A stretch of DNA of 64,000 nucleotides from Miltoncostaea marina (lineage in GTDB: Bacteria; Actinomycetota; Thermoleophilia; Miltoncostaeales; Miltoncostaeaceae): positions 2,326,501 to 2,390,500 of the forward strand of contig NZ_CP064655.1 in NCBI RefSeq assembly GCF_018141525.1, in the 5' to 3' direction. The translations under genes and the position numbers were made by a program. Under the pieces are notes generated by a model. The model was given only the letters and a program-made list of their open reading frames with translations, was not told the origin of the DNA and searched no databases. This document shows, in pieces, positions 57,676 through 64,000 of the stretch (positions are counted from its first letter, which is position 1; every line of letters starts with the position of its first letter).

Positions 57676-58053
57676 ATGCGCACCGAGATAGCATTCACCC
57701 TGCCCCGGGGCTACGTCGACGCCGCCGGGGCCACCCACCGCGAGGGTTTCATGCGCCTCGCGACGGCGCGCGACGAGATCGAGCCGCTGCGCGACCCCGC
57801 GGTGCGCGAGAACGAGGCCTACCTGGGCGTGCTGCTGCTCGCCCGGGTGGTCACGCGCATCGGCACGGTCACCGACGTGACCCCGGCGGTGGTGGAGGGG
57901 CTCTACGCGGCCGACTTCGACCACCTCCAGAAGCTCTACGAGCGCCTCAACACCGACGGCGAGGCCGTCGGCACGGTCGGCTGCCCGTCCTGCGGGCACC
58001 GCTTCGAGGTCGACCTGACCGACGTCCAGGACGGCCGCCTGGGGGAACCATGA
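57676..58053 (+). CDS. Small tail assembly-type protein with CxxC knuckle
   Basis: 125 residues. 'EIAFTLPRGYVDAAGATHRE', 'FMRLATARDEIEPLRDPAVR', 'VTRIGTVTDVTPAVVEGLYA' and a C-terminal 'VGCPSCGHRFEVDLTD'. Proteins of this layout occur between tube and baseplate genes in phage-tail-like loci, where they are thought to act as assembly chaperones. One C-x2-C pair only, so a second ligand pair would have to come from a partner. Overlaps the next gene by ATGA. Confidence 0.75.
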   Translation: MRTEIAFTLPRGYVDAAGATHREGFMRLATARDEIEPLRDPAVRENEAYLGVLLLARVVTRIGTVTDVTPAVVEGLYAADFDHLQKLYERLNTDGEAVGTVGCPSCGHRFEVDLTDVQDGRLGEP

Positions 58054-58211
58054 GGCCGTCCCCCGACGAGCTGCTCGGGGAGACGGCCCGCCTCGCCTAC
58101 CACCTGCACTGGCCGCTCGGGACGATCCTCGACATGGAGCACCGCGACCGGCGGCGCTTCCTCGGCGAGGCGGAGCGGCTCGCCGGGCTGCGGGCGGGTG
58201 AGGCCACGTGA
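58050..58211 (+). CDS. DUF6760-like micro-protein, 53 residues
   Basis: 'ARLAYHLHWPLGTILDMEHR' and 'DRRRFLGEAERLAGLRAG' match the pattern of the short DUF6760 proteins coded next to tube genes in eCIS loci. It resembles the C-terminal part of tail assembly chaperones such as lambda GT or P2 E' (inference). ATGA overlap upstream, GTGA overlap downstream. Confidence 0.75.
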   Translation: MRPSPDELLGETARLAYHLHWPLGTILDMEHRDRRRFLGEAERLAGLRAGEAT

Positions 58212-60619
58212 GCGGCCCGCCGCCCCGCGACGGCTGGCGGCCCGCCGCGACCATCCTCGGCCCCGGGGTGGCGCGCCGGCGCACGGGCCCGCTGCGCGAC
58301 GTGGGCGCCCGCACGCTCGCCCGCGCCGTCGCCGCGCGGCGCACGCCGGCCGCGGCGCCCACCGCCATGCGCCTCGTCCCCGCGCGCGGCCGCCTCGCCC
58401 GGGCGCCGCTCGGCGCGCCGCCGCCCGGCGCGTCCGCCGCGCCGGTCGCGCCGGCCGCCCCCGCCCGGCCGGCCGGCCTGAGCGACTTCGCCTACGAATG
58501 GATGTTCGGCGACGGCCTCCCCGCCGGCGCCGTCCCCTTCGCCGAGGGCGCGGCCGTCGACCCCCTCAAGCGCCGTCTGGCCGAGGAGGCCGGGCCGGAC
58601 CGCCGGACCGCCGGACCGCCGGCCGCCGGGCCGGCGGGAGGCCCGCCCCCCGCGCCCGCCGCGGGCCTCGCGCGCGCGCCCGCCGCGGCCGGTGACGCGT
58701 CCGCGGCGGGCCCCGCGACCGCCGGCCCGTCGCCGCGGCCGGACCCCGGGGCGCCCCGCCCGCGCGGCCGCGTGGAGGAGGTCTCCTCGTTCCGCATCGC
58801 CCGCGCGCCGCGGCCCGCCCCTCCGGCCGCCGGGCGGGAGGGCCCGGTGACGGCTCCGCCGGCCGCGGGGGCCGGTCCGGCGCCGACGACGGCGCCGGAG
58901 GGTCCGATCCAGGCGGCCGAGGCGGTCGAGGCGGCCGGGCCGGCCGGGACGGCGGGCTCCGCAGCGGCGGCGGGCGCCTCGGAGGGCGCGGACGTCCCGG
59001 TGACGGGGTCGCCGGCATCCTCCGCGGCATCGGTTGCGCCTGCCGACCCATCCGCCACCGTCTCGTCCGATGCGCCAATTGGCGCGACCGGGTCGCGCCA
59101 ATTGGCGCCCCGGCCCGTGCGCCTGCGCCGCCGGGCCGCAGAGCGCCCGCCGGCCCCTGCGCCCGCCGCCCGGCTGCAGCGCTCCCGGCGCCCGGCCCCC
59201 GGGCCGGTCGAGGTCCCGGCCACCGGGGATCCGGTCGCCACGGGTCCGGCGGCAGGGGGCGCCGCCGGGGCGGCCGCCGGCGCGGTTGTGCCCGCATCCG
59301 CGCCGGCGGCCGGATCCGCGCCCGCCGGGAGGACCTCGACGCAGGGGGCGCCGGCCGGGGGGACGCCGCCGGCGGAGGAGGAGGAGGCCGCGCCCGCGGT
59401 GCGCGGCCGCGGCCTGCTGCGGCGCATCGCCCGGCGGCCGGGGGCCCGGCCGCCGGCGCCACCGCGGCCCGCGCGCCCGGTCGTCGCCCGTTTGGGCGAC
59501 GACCGGGCGCCCATTCGGCCGACAGACGCGCCGCCGTCCGTACGCGTGCGGTCCGACGACGGACCGCCGGTCGGCGGCGCGCCTGGGGCCTCCGGATCGG
59601 TCGAGGTGCGATCGGCCGACGCGTCGGGGTCCACTTGGACGTCCACCGGGGCGCCGGCCGATCCGACCGCCACGGAGGCGTCGGACGCCGGTCGCGACCC
59701 GGCGGTCGCCTCGGCGTCGGCGGCGGGGGCGGGCCGCCGAGCGTCGGTGGGCCGCGCGATCGCGCGGCTGCGCCGCGCCCGGGCCGGCGGCGAGGGGGCG
59801 CCGCCGGCCGCGGCGGCCGCGCCCGCGACGGCGGCGGCGGCGGTCGCGGGGACCGCCACGGCCGCAGCGCCCCGAGAGGGCGGCGGGCGCCGGCTGTCGC
59901 GGCGCCCCGGCCGGCCGGCGGAGCCGCACCCGGCGTCCCCGGCGCCGCCGGTGCCCCCGGCCGACGCGGTGCCCCCGTCGGGCGCGGCGCCGCCGGCCGG
60001 CGCCCCGGCGCCGCCCGGCCCGAGGGCCCCGGCCGACCCGCCGCCCGCCGCGCTCGACGACCCCGGCCGCCCCCACCTGCGCCCCGTGGCGCCCGTGGAG
60101 GATGCCCCGGCGGGCGGGTCGGGCGGGTCGGCCGCGCCGGCGGCGGGCGGGGCGCGGGGGCGCCGGCTCGCGCGCCTGCAGCTCCCCGGGACGCCGGCGC
60201 TCCCGGGGGCCCCCTCAGCGCCGGCGCGGCCGTCGCGGCCCGCGGCCCTCCCCTCCCTCGCCGCGCCCGCCGGGCTGCCGGGCCCCGCCGGGCTGCCGGG
60301 CCCCGCCGACCTGCCGGGCCTCGCCGACCTGCCGGACCCGTCCGGACTGCCCGCGCCGTCCGGCCTGGCCACGCCGGCGGGGGCGGCCGACGCCCTGCAG
60401 CGCGGCGCCGGGGCGCTCGGGGTGCCGCTGCCGCCCTCGGTCGCGGGGCTGCTCGGCGCAGCGGGCGGCCCCGGCGCGGCGGGCGCGGCCGGCCGGGCCG
60501 CCGGAGCGGCGGCGCCCAGCATGGACGAGATCTACGACGCCGTGGTGGAGCGGCTGCGGCGCGACCTGGTGGTGGAGCGGGAGCGGATGGGCGACCTGCT
60601 CGGGGACCTCGGGCACTGA
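58208..60619 (+). CDS. 803-residue Pro/Ala/Gly-rich low-complexity eCIS protein
   Basis: Not a family I recognise. N terminus 1-60: 'GWRPAATILGPGVARRRTGP' and 'GARTLARAVAARRTPAAAPT'. Near 90-125 comes a short conserved-looking segment 'GLSDFAYEWMFGDGLPAGAV'. From about 130 to 740 it is Pro/Ala/Gly/Arg/Ser low complexity, with several 'RLARRPG'-like basic islands and a run of 'GLPGPADLPGLADLPD' near 680-710. The last 35 residues fold into a charged helix 'SMDEIYDAVVERLRRDLVVE' plus 'RERMGDLLGDLGH'. GTG overlaps DUF6760 by GTGA. Its position in the operon is where large variable or tape-measure-like proteins can occur. The gene holds several perfect long inverted repeats (59072-59108, 59473-59510). 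Confidence 0.75.
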   Translation: MSGPPPRDGWRPAATILGPGVARRRTGPLRDVGARTLARAVAARRTPAAAPTAMRLVPARGRLARAPLGAPPPGASAAPVAPAAPARPAGLSDFAYEWMFGDGLPAGAVPFAEGAAVDPLKRRLAEEAGPDRRTAGPPAAGPAGGPPPAPAAGLARAPAAAGDASAAGPATAGPSPRPDPGAPRPRGRVEEVSSFRIARAPRPAPPAAGREGPVTAPPAAGAGPAPTTAPEGPIQAAEAVEAAGPAGTAGSAAAAGASEGADVPVTGSPASSAASVAPADPSATVSSDAPIGATGSRQLAPRPVRLRRRAAERPPAPAPAARLQRSRRPAPGPVEVPATGDPVATGPAAGGAAGAAAGAVVPASAPAAGSAPAGRTSTQGAPAGGTPPAEEEEAAPAVRGRGLLRRIARRPGARPPAPPRPARPVVARLGDDRAPIRPTDAPPSVRVRSDDGPPVGGAPGASGSVEVRSADASGSTWTSTGAPADPTATEASDAGRDPAVASASAAGAGRRASVGRAIARLRRARAGGEGAPPAAAAAPATAAAAVAGTATAAAPREGGGRRLSRRPGRPAEPHPASPAPPVPPADAVPPSGAAPPAGAPAPPGPRAPADPPPAALDDPGRPHLRPVAPVEDAPAGGSGGSAAPAAGGARGRRLARLQLPGTPALPGAPSAPARPSRPAALPSLAAPAGLPGPAGLPGPADLPGLADLPDPSGLPAPSGLATPAGAADALQRGAGALGVPLPPSVAGLLGAAGGPGAAGAAGRAAGAAAPSMDEIYDAVVERLRRDLVVERERMGDLLGDLGH
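59072..59108. repeat. 37-bp near-continuous perfect palindrome within the low-complexity gene
   Basis: Two 18-base arms (59072-59089 and 59091-59108) are exact reverse complements around one central G. Each arm itself contains the 14-bp palindrome GCGCCAATTGGCGC. Such a structure would extrude a cruciform or fold into a very stable mRNA hairpin. Confidence 0.9.
59473..59510. repeat. 17-bp perfect hairpin within the low-complexity gene
   Basis: Arms 59473-59489 and 59494-59510 are exact reverse complements around a 4-base loop (gttt). A third, shorter one (GCGGTCCG-ACGA-CGGACCGC) lies near 59549-59568. Confidence 0.85.
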
Positions 60620-60629
60620 GGAGGCGGAC

Positions 60630-61094
60630 GTGGCCACGGCGCGATCGACACGACCGGGCAGCGCGACGCCCGACCCCGCGGCGCGGCGCTTCTTCGGCGT
60701 CGACGTGGGCGAGACGATCGGCTGGTTCACCGAGGTCTCGGGGCTCGCGATGGAGTACGAGGTGGTCGAGCACCAGGAGGGCGGGGTCAACGACTTCGTC
60801 CACAAGCTCCGCGGCCGGATGAAGTTCCCCAACCTGGTGCTGAAGCGGGGCATCACGCACGAGGAGGCGTTCGTGCGCTGGTTCCTCGCCTGCCGGGAGA
60901 AGACCGAGCGACGCGACCTGTCGGTGACCCTCTACGGGCCCGACCTGGCGCCGATCCGGACCTGGTCGTTCGCGGGCGCGTTCCCGGTCAAGTGGACCGG
61001 CCCCGACCTGAGCGCCACGGCGGGCGAGGTGGCGATGGAGAGCATCGAGATCGCCCACCAGGGCCTGAAGGGCGTCGCGCCCGGCGGGGGCTGA
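60630..61094 (+). CDS. Inner tube protein 2 (T4 gp19-like)
   Basis: 154 residues. 'FFGVDVGETIGWFTEVSGLA', 'EYEVVEHQEGGVNDFVHKLR', 'GRMKFPNLVLKRGITHEEAF', 'WSFAGAFPVKWTGPDLSATA' and 'EVAMESIEIAHQGLKG': the second tube paralogue (Pvc5-like), which usually forms the first ring next to the baseplate. GTG start with GAGGAGG upstream. Confidence 0.93.
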   Translation: MATARSTRPGSATPDPAARRFFGVDVGETIGWFTEVSGLAMEYEVVEHQEGGVNDFVHKLRGRMKFPNLVLKRGITHEEAFVRWFLACREKTERRDLSVTLYGPDLAPIRTWSFAGAFPVKWTGPDLSATAGEVAMESIEIAHQGLKGVAPGGG

Positions 61095-61097
61095 GCG

Positions 61098-61757
61098 ATG
61101 GCGATCCCCGACAACCTCACGAAGGCCTACCTGCGGATCGAGGGCGGCGAGCAGATCGACTGCTGGTTCAACCCGTCCGAATACACGATCACCAAGGCGA
61201 ACAGGTGGACGGTCAAGCCGGTGGTCGGCGAGGGCATGCCGACGGCGGAGTTCGGCGGCGGCGACGCCCAGAAGCTGCAGCTCGAGCTGCTGTTCGACGA
61301 CGCGGACCGCGAGGACGGCGACGTGCGGGCCGTGACCAACGCGCTGTTCGCCGCGATGGCGGTCGACTCGGCGCTGGCCTCGGGCAAGAACAGCGGCCGG
61401 CCGCCGACGATCGAGTTCGGCTGGGGCTCCACGACCACCTTCAAGGCCGTCTGCGACTCGCTGTCGGTGCAGTATCTGCTGTTCCGGCCCAACGGCACCC
61501 CGGTGCGCGCGAAGGCGACCGTCTCGCTGCTGCAGGCCGAGCCCACGGTCGGCAAGGGGCCGCAGAACCCGACCACCCGCGGGGTGCGCGGCCTGCGCAC
61601 CCACGTGGTGCGCGACGGCGACAGCATCCAGGGGATCGCCCACGCCGCCTACGGCGACCCGACGCTGTGGCGGACGGTCGCCGAGGCCAACGGCATCGAC
61701 GACCCGCTCCGGCTGCCGCGCGGCGCCGTCCTCTCCATCCCCACGCTGCCCGGATGA
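61098..61757 (+). CDS. LysM-containing tube-spike adaptor (Pvc7/gp53-like)
   Basis: 219 residues. 'TKAYLRIEGGEQIDCWFNPS', 'EYTITKANRWTVKPVVGEGM' and 'LQLELLFDDADREDGDVRAV' are the CIS tube-adaptor domain. A LysM-like end reads 'THVVRDGDSIQGIAHAAYGD' and 'WRTVAEANGIDDPLRLPRGA'. In Pvc/Afp and T4 (gp53) this protein joins tube and spike. Overlaps the spike gene by ATGA. Confidence 0.93.
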   Translation: MAIPDNLTKAYLRIEGGEQIDCWFNPSEYTITKANRWTVKPVVGEGMPTAEFGGGDAQKLQLELLFDDADREDGDVRAVTNALFAAMAVDSALASGKNSGRPPTIEFGWGSTTTFKAVCDSLSVQYLLFRPNGTPVRAKATVSLLQAEPTVGKGPQNPTTRGVRGLRTHVVRDGDSIQGIAHAAYGDPTLWRTVAEANGIDDPLRLPRGAVLSIPTLPG

Positions 61758-63421
61758 GCCCGGCCGCCCCCGACGGCCGCACGGCCCAGATCGCCGGCGT
61801 CGAGGTGCTGGTGGACGGCCAGCCGCTCGCCCCCACGCTGACGCGCCTGCTGCAGGAGGTGCGGGTGGAGGACGACCTGACGCTGCCCGACGCGTTCGCC
61901 GTGCGCATCTCGGACCCGGGCCTCGCGAACATCGACGCCCACCCGCTGCAGGTGGGCGCGGAGGTCGAGATCCGCCTCGGCGCGCCCGACGCCAACCGCC
62001 TCACCCCGCTGATGAGGGGGCAGATCACCTCCCTCGAGCCGGAGTTCCGCGCCGACGGCATCGCGATCGTCGCCCGCGGCTACGACCACTCGCACGCCCT
62101 GGACCGCACGCGCCGCACCGCGACCTACCAGGACACGACCGTCGCCGAGGTGGTGCGGAAGGTCTGCCAGCGGGCCGGCCTGCGGGCGGCGACCGTGGAG
62201 GACGCCGGCGGCGCGCAGCCGTTCGTGCAGCAGACCAACGAGACCGACTGGCGGTTCCTCTGGCGGCTCGCCCGGCGGGTGGGCTGCGAGGTGGAGGTGG
62301 CCGATGGCGCCCTGCACTTCCGGCGCGCGGGCGGCGGCGAGCCCGCCGGCGAGCCGCTCGCCCTGCGCTACGGCGACGCCCTGCGCGCGTTCCGCCCCCG
62401 CCTGACGGGGGTGCAGGGCGTCGAGGAGGTCGTCGTGCGCGGCTGGGACTACACGGCCAAGCGGGCGATCGAGGCGACCGCCGGGCCTCAGCCGCCCCGC
62501 TCGTCGATCGGCGTCCCGCGGGACGAGGTGGCGCGCAGGCTGGGCGGCGGGTCGATGGCCGTCGCGGACGCGCCGGTCAACGACCAGGAGGAGGCCGACG
62601 CGCTCGCGAAGGGTGTGATGGCCCGCATGGTGGAGGGCTACCTCGAGGCCGAGGGCGTCTGCCGCGGCGCGCCGTCGCTGCGGGCCGGGTCGAGCGTGCG
62701 CGTGGAGGGCGTGGGCACCCGCTTCAGCGGGACGTACCGGGTCACCTCCACCACCCACCTGTTCCGCGGCGCGAGCGGCTACGAGACCCGCTTCCGCGTG
62801 TCGGGCGAGGCGCCGCGCAGCCTGGTCGGCCTGATGACGCCCTCGGCCCGGGCCGGCTGGGAGCCCGACGGCGTGCAGGTGGCCGTCGTCACCCAGAACG
62901 AGGACCCCGCCGGCCTCGGGCGGGTGCGGATCCGCCACCCGGAGCTGGGCGAGGACACCGAGGGCTGGTGGGCCCGCGTCGCCGGGCCGGGCGCGGGCCG
63001 CGACCGCGGGCTGCTGATGACCCCCCGCGTGGGCGATGAGGTGCTCGTGGCCTACGAGCACGGCGACGTGCGCCGCCCGGTCGTGCTCGGCGCCCTGTGG
63101 AACGGCGAGGACGCCCCCGGCGAGCTGGTGCAGGCCGACGGCTCCTTCCGGCTGCGCAGCGCCGAGTCGGTCGGCATCGCCGCCGACCGGACGATGCGGA
63201 TCACCGCCGAGGACGAGCTCGAGGTGGAGGTCGGCGGCGCATCGGTCGTGATGAAGAAGGACGGCGCGATCTCGGCCACCGGCAAGGAGGTCACCGTGAA
63301 GGGCGGCGGGTCGGTCACGGTGGAGGCCTCCGGCAGCCTCACCCTCAAGGCGGGCGCGGGCATCACGATCCAGGCGGGCGGCACGGTGCGGGTGACCGGC
63401 GCCCAGGTCCAGCTCGGGTGA
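61754..63421 (+). CDS. VgrG/gp5-gp27-like spike protein (Pvc8-like)
   Basis: 555 residues. A gp27-like N-terminal hub (about 1-340: 'VEVLVDGQPLAPTLTRLLQE', 'AIVARGYDHSHALDRTRRTA', 'QQTNETDWRFLWRLARRVGC'), an OB-fold ('QNEDPAGLGRVRIRHPELGE', 'TPRVGDEVLVAYEHGDVRRP') near 375-450, and a C-terminal beta-helix with repeating 'VTVKGGGSVTVEASGSLTLK'. Trimeric baseplate hub and spike; no enzymatic extension is fused. Confidence 0.94.
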   Translation: MSPAAPDGRTAQIAGVEVLVDGQPLAPTLTRLLQEVRVEDDLTLPDAFAVRISDPGLANIDAHPLQVGAEVEIRLGAPDANRLTPLMRGQITSLEPEFRADGIAIVARGYDHSHALDRTRRTATYQDTTVAEVVRKVCQRAGLRAATVEDAGGAQPFVQQTNETDWRFLWRLARRVGCEVEVADGALHFRRAGGGEPAGEPLALRYGDALRAFRPRLTGVQGVEEVVVRGWDYTAKRAIEATAGPQPPRSSIGVPRDEVARRLGGGSMAVADAPVNDQEEADALAKGVMARMVEGYLEAEGVCRGAPSLRAGSSVRVEGVGTRFSGTYRVTSTTHLFRGASGYETRFRVSGEAPRSLVGLMTPSARAGWEPDGVQVAVVTQNEDPAGLGRVRIRHPELGEDTEGWWARVAGPGAGRDRGLLMTPRVGDEVLVAYEHGDVRRPVVLGALWNGEDAPGELVQADGSFRLRSAESVGIAADRTMRITAEDELEVEVGGASVVMKKDGAISATGKEVTVKGGGSVTVEASGSLTLKAGAGITIQAGGTVRVTGAQVQLG

Positions 63422-63431
63422 GGGGGCGGCG

Positions 63432-63848
63432 GTGGGCGGCATCCTCGGCTCCGGGCTCGCATTCCCCCTGCGGGTCGACGCCCGCGGCGGCATCGCGCTG
63501 GCGCACGAGGACGAGGACGTGCGCGAGGCGATCTCGGTGATCCTCGGCACGGCGCCGGGCGAGCGGCCGATGCGCCCCGAGTTCGGCTGCGGCATCCACG
63601 ACCACGTCTTCGAGGCGGTCGACGCCTACCTCGTGGGGCGGCTCGAGCAGGAGGTGCGCGCCGCGCTCGACCGCTGGGAGCCGCGCATCGAGGTGCTCGC
63701 GGTCGACATGTCGGCCGAGGAGCGCGCGGACGGGGGCAGCGTCAACGAGGTCGTCGTCATCGACGTCACCTACCGGCTGCGCTCGACGAACGACGTGCGC
63801 AACCTCGTGCACCCCTTCTACGTCATCCCGGCGGAGGAGCCGCGATGA
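63432..63848 (+). CDS. Baseplate wedge protein gp25-like (Pvc9)
   Basis: 138 residues. 'GLAFPLRVDARGGIALAHED', 'EDVREAISVILGTAPGERPM' and 'RPEFGCGIHDHVFEAVDAYL' show the gp25 E-P-R/'R-P-x-F-G-x-G' core; beta-strand tail 'VVVIDVTYRLRSTNDVRNLV'. gp25 initiates sheath assembly at the baseplate. GTG start with GGGGGCGGC nearby. Overlaps the next gene by ATGA. Confidence 0.93.
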   Translation: MGGILGSGLAFPLRVDARGGIALAHEDEDVREAISVILGTAPGERPMRPEFGCGIHDHVFEAVDAYLVGRLEQEVRAALDRWEPRIEVLAVDMSAEERADGGSVNEVVVIDVTYRLRSTNDVRNLVHPFYVIPAEEPR

Positions 63849-64000
63849 CCACGGGCCGCCTGCCCGCGGTCGCCCTGGACGACCGCGGCTTCCAGGACCT
63901 GGTGAACGAGGCCCGCCTGCGCATCGCACAGAGCTGCCCCGAGTGGACCGAGCACAACGTCTCGGACCCGGGCATCACCCTCATCGAGCTGTTCGCCTGG
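63845..64000 (+). CDS. Baseplate assembly protein (gp6/J-like, Pvc11), first 52 residues
   Basis: 'LPAVALDDRGFQDLVNEARL' and 'PEWTEHNVSDPGITLIELFA' are the diagnostic start of large eCIS baseplate wedge proteins (Pvc11/Afp11 and 'putative baseplate assembly protein' families). The gene runs off the right edge, so the locus continues outside the window. Confidence 0.9.
   Translation, partial: MTTGRLPAVALDDRGFQDLVNEARLRIAQSCPEWTEHNVSDPGITLIELFAW

Noticed and set aside
49890-64000. A second prophage or a tailocin
   Set aside because: DUF4157, the DUF4255 cap and the AAA+ ATPase are eCIS markers, and there is no terminase, integrase, lysis cassette or attachment repeat in this interval.

Overview
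The window is 64 kb of very GC-rich bacterial DNA with actinobacterial features: strong GC codon bias, many GTG and TTG starts, pervasive 4-bp stop/start overlaps, several apparently leaderless genes, a WhiG/FliA-type sigma factor, an LppX/LprG-like lipoprotein, a MerR/SoxR regulator and a long hibernation-promoting factor. The class Thermoleophilia (Solirubrobacterales or relatives) would fit, but this is inferred from gene content and style, not from a marker gene.

Layout. (1) 0-15.4 kb: chromosomal housekeeping and envelope genes. These are glutamate dehydrogenase, a DUF488 protein, a Ser/Arg/Asp-repeat secreted protein followed by a Ser/Thr kinase, a basic membrane protein, tRNA-Glu, an alpha/beta hydrolase, hibernation factor, a CNNM/CorC-type transporter, a luciferase-like oxidoreductase, a Crp/Fnr regulator and an FAD monooxygenase. 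Between 5.4 and 12.9 kb there are several decayed genes: prs-like, pncB-like, a surface-protein remnant and an isocitrate-lyase-family fragment. (2) 15.5-33.0 kb: an integrative element flanked by a perfect 44-bp direct repeat. The right copy lies in an intact tRNA-Cys gene and the left copy is a 3' tRNA fragment. The element carries integrase, divergent repressor and regulator genes with an operator-like palindrome, Prim-Pol, a RecA-like helicase, an iteron-like repeat region, terminase small and large subunits, an HK97-gp10 protein and a tape measure. No capsid, portal, protease, lysis or receptor-binding gene is recognisable. Cargo includes an RTX-repeat secreted protein at one end and a NYN-domain protein at the other. 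(3) 33.1-49.7 kb: chromosomal genes again. They include soxR with a divergent oxidoreductase, CopC, tRNA-Gly, Nif3, an EF-G paralogue, a sigma factor, MBL hydrolases, Mrp, ferredoxin, a 79-bp tandem repeat array, a tightly coupled six-gene operon with a methyltransferase, thioesterase and amidohydrolase, and an FHA protein with a long proline-rich tail. (4) 49.9-64.0 kb, running off the right edge: a contractile injection system locus of the eCIS (Pvc/Afp) type. It holds a DUF4157 'eCIS core' protein, an AAA+ ATPase, a second DUF4157 protein on the opposite strand (effector candidate), a DUF4255/Pvc16 cap protein, a receiver-like protein, sheath, two tube proteins, a small assembly protein, a DUF6760 protein, an 803-residue Pro/Ala-rich protein, a LysM tube-adaptor, a VgrG-like spike, gp25, and the start of a baseplate-J-type protein.

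The strongest leads are the eCIS locus with its 803-residue low-complexity protein, whose gene contains very long perfect DNA palindromes; the capsid-less tail-and-terminase element in tRNA-Cys with a candidate iteron origin and arm-type sites; a pair of matching MerR-type operators 29.5 kb apart; and the 79-bp array behind the ferredoxin gene.
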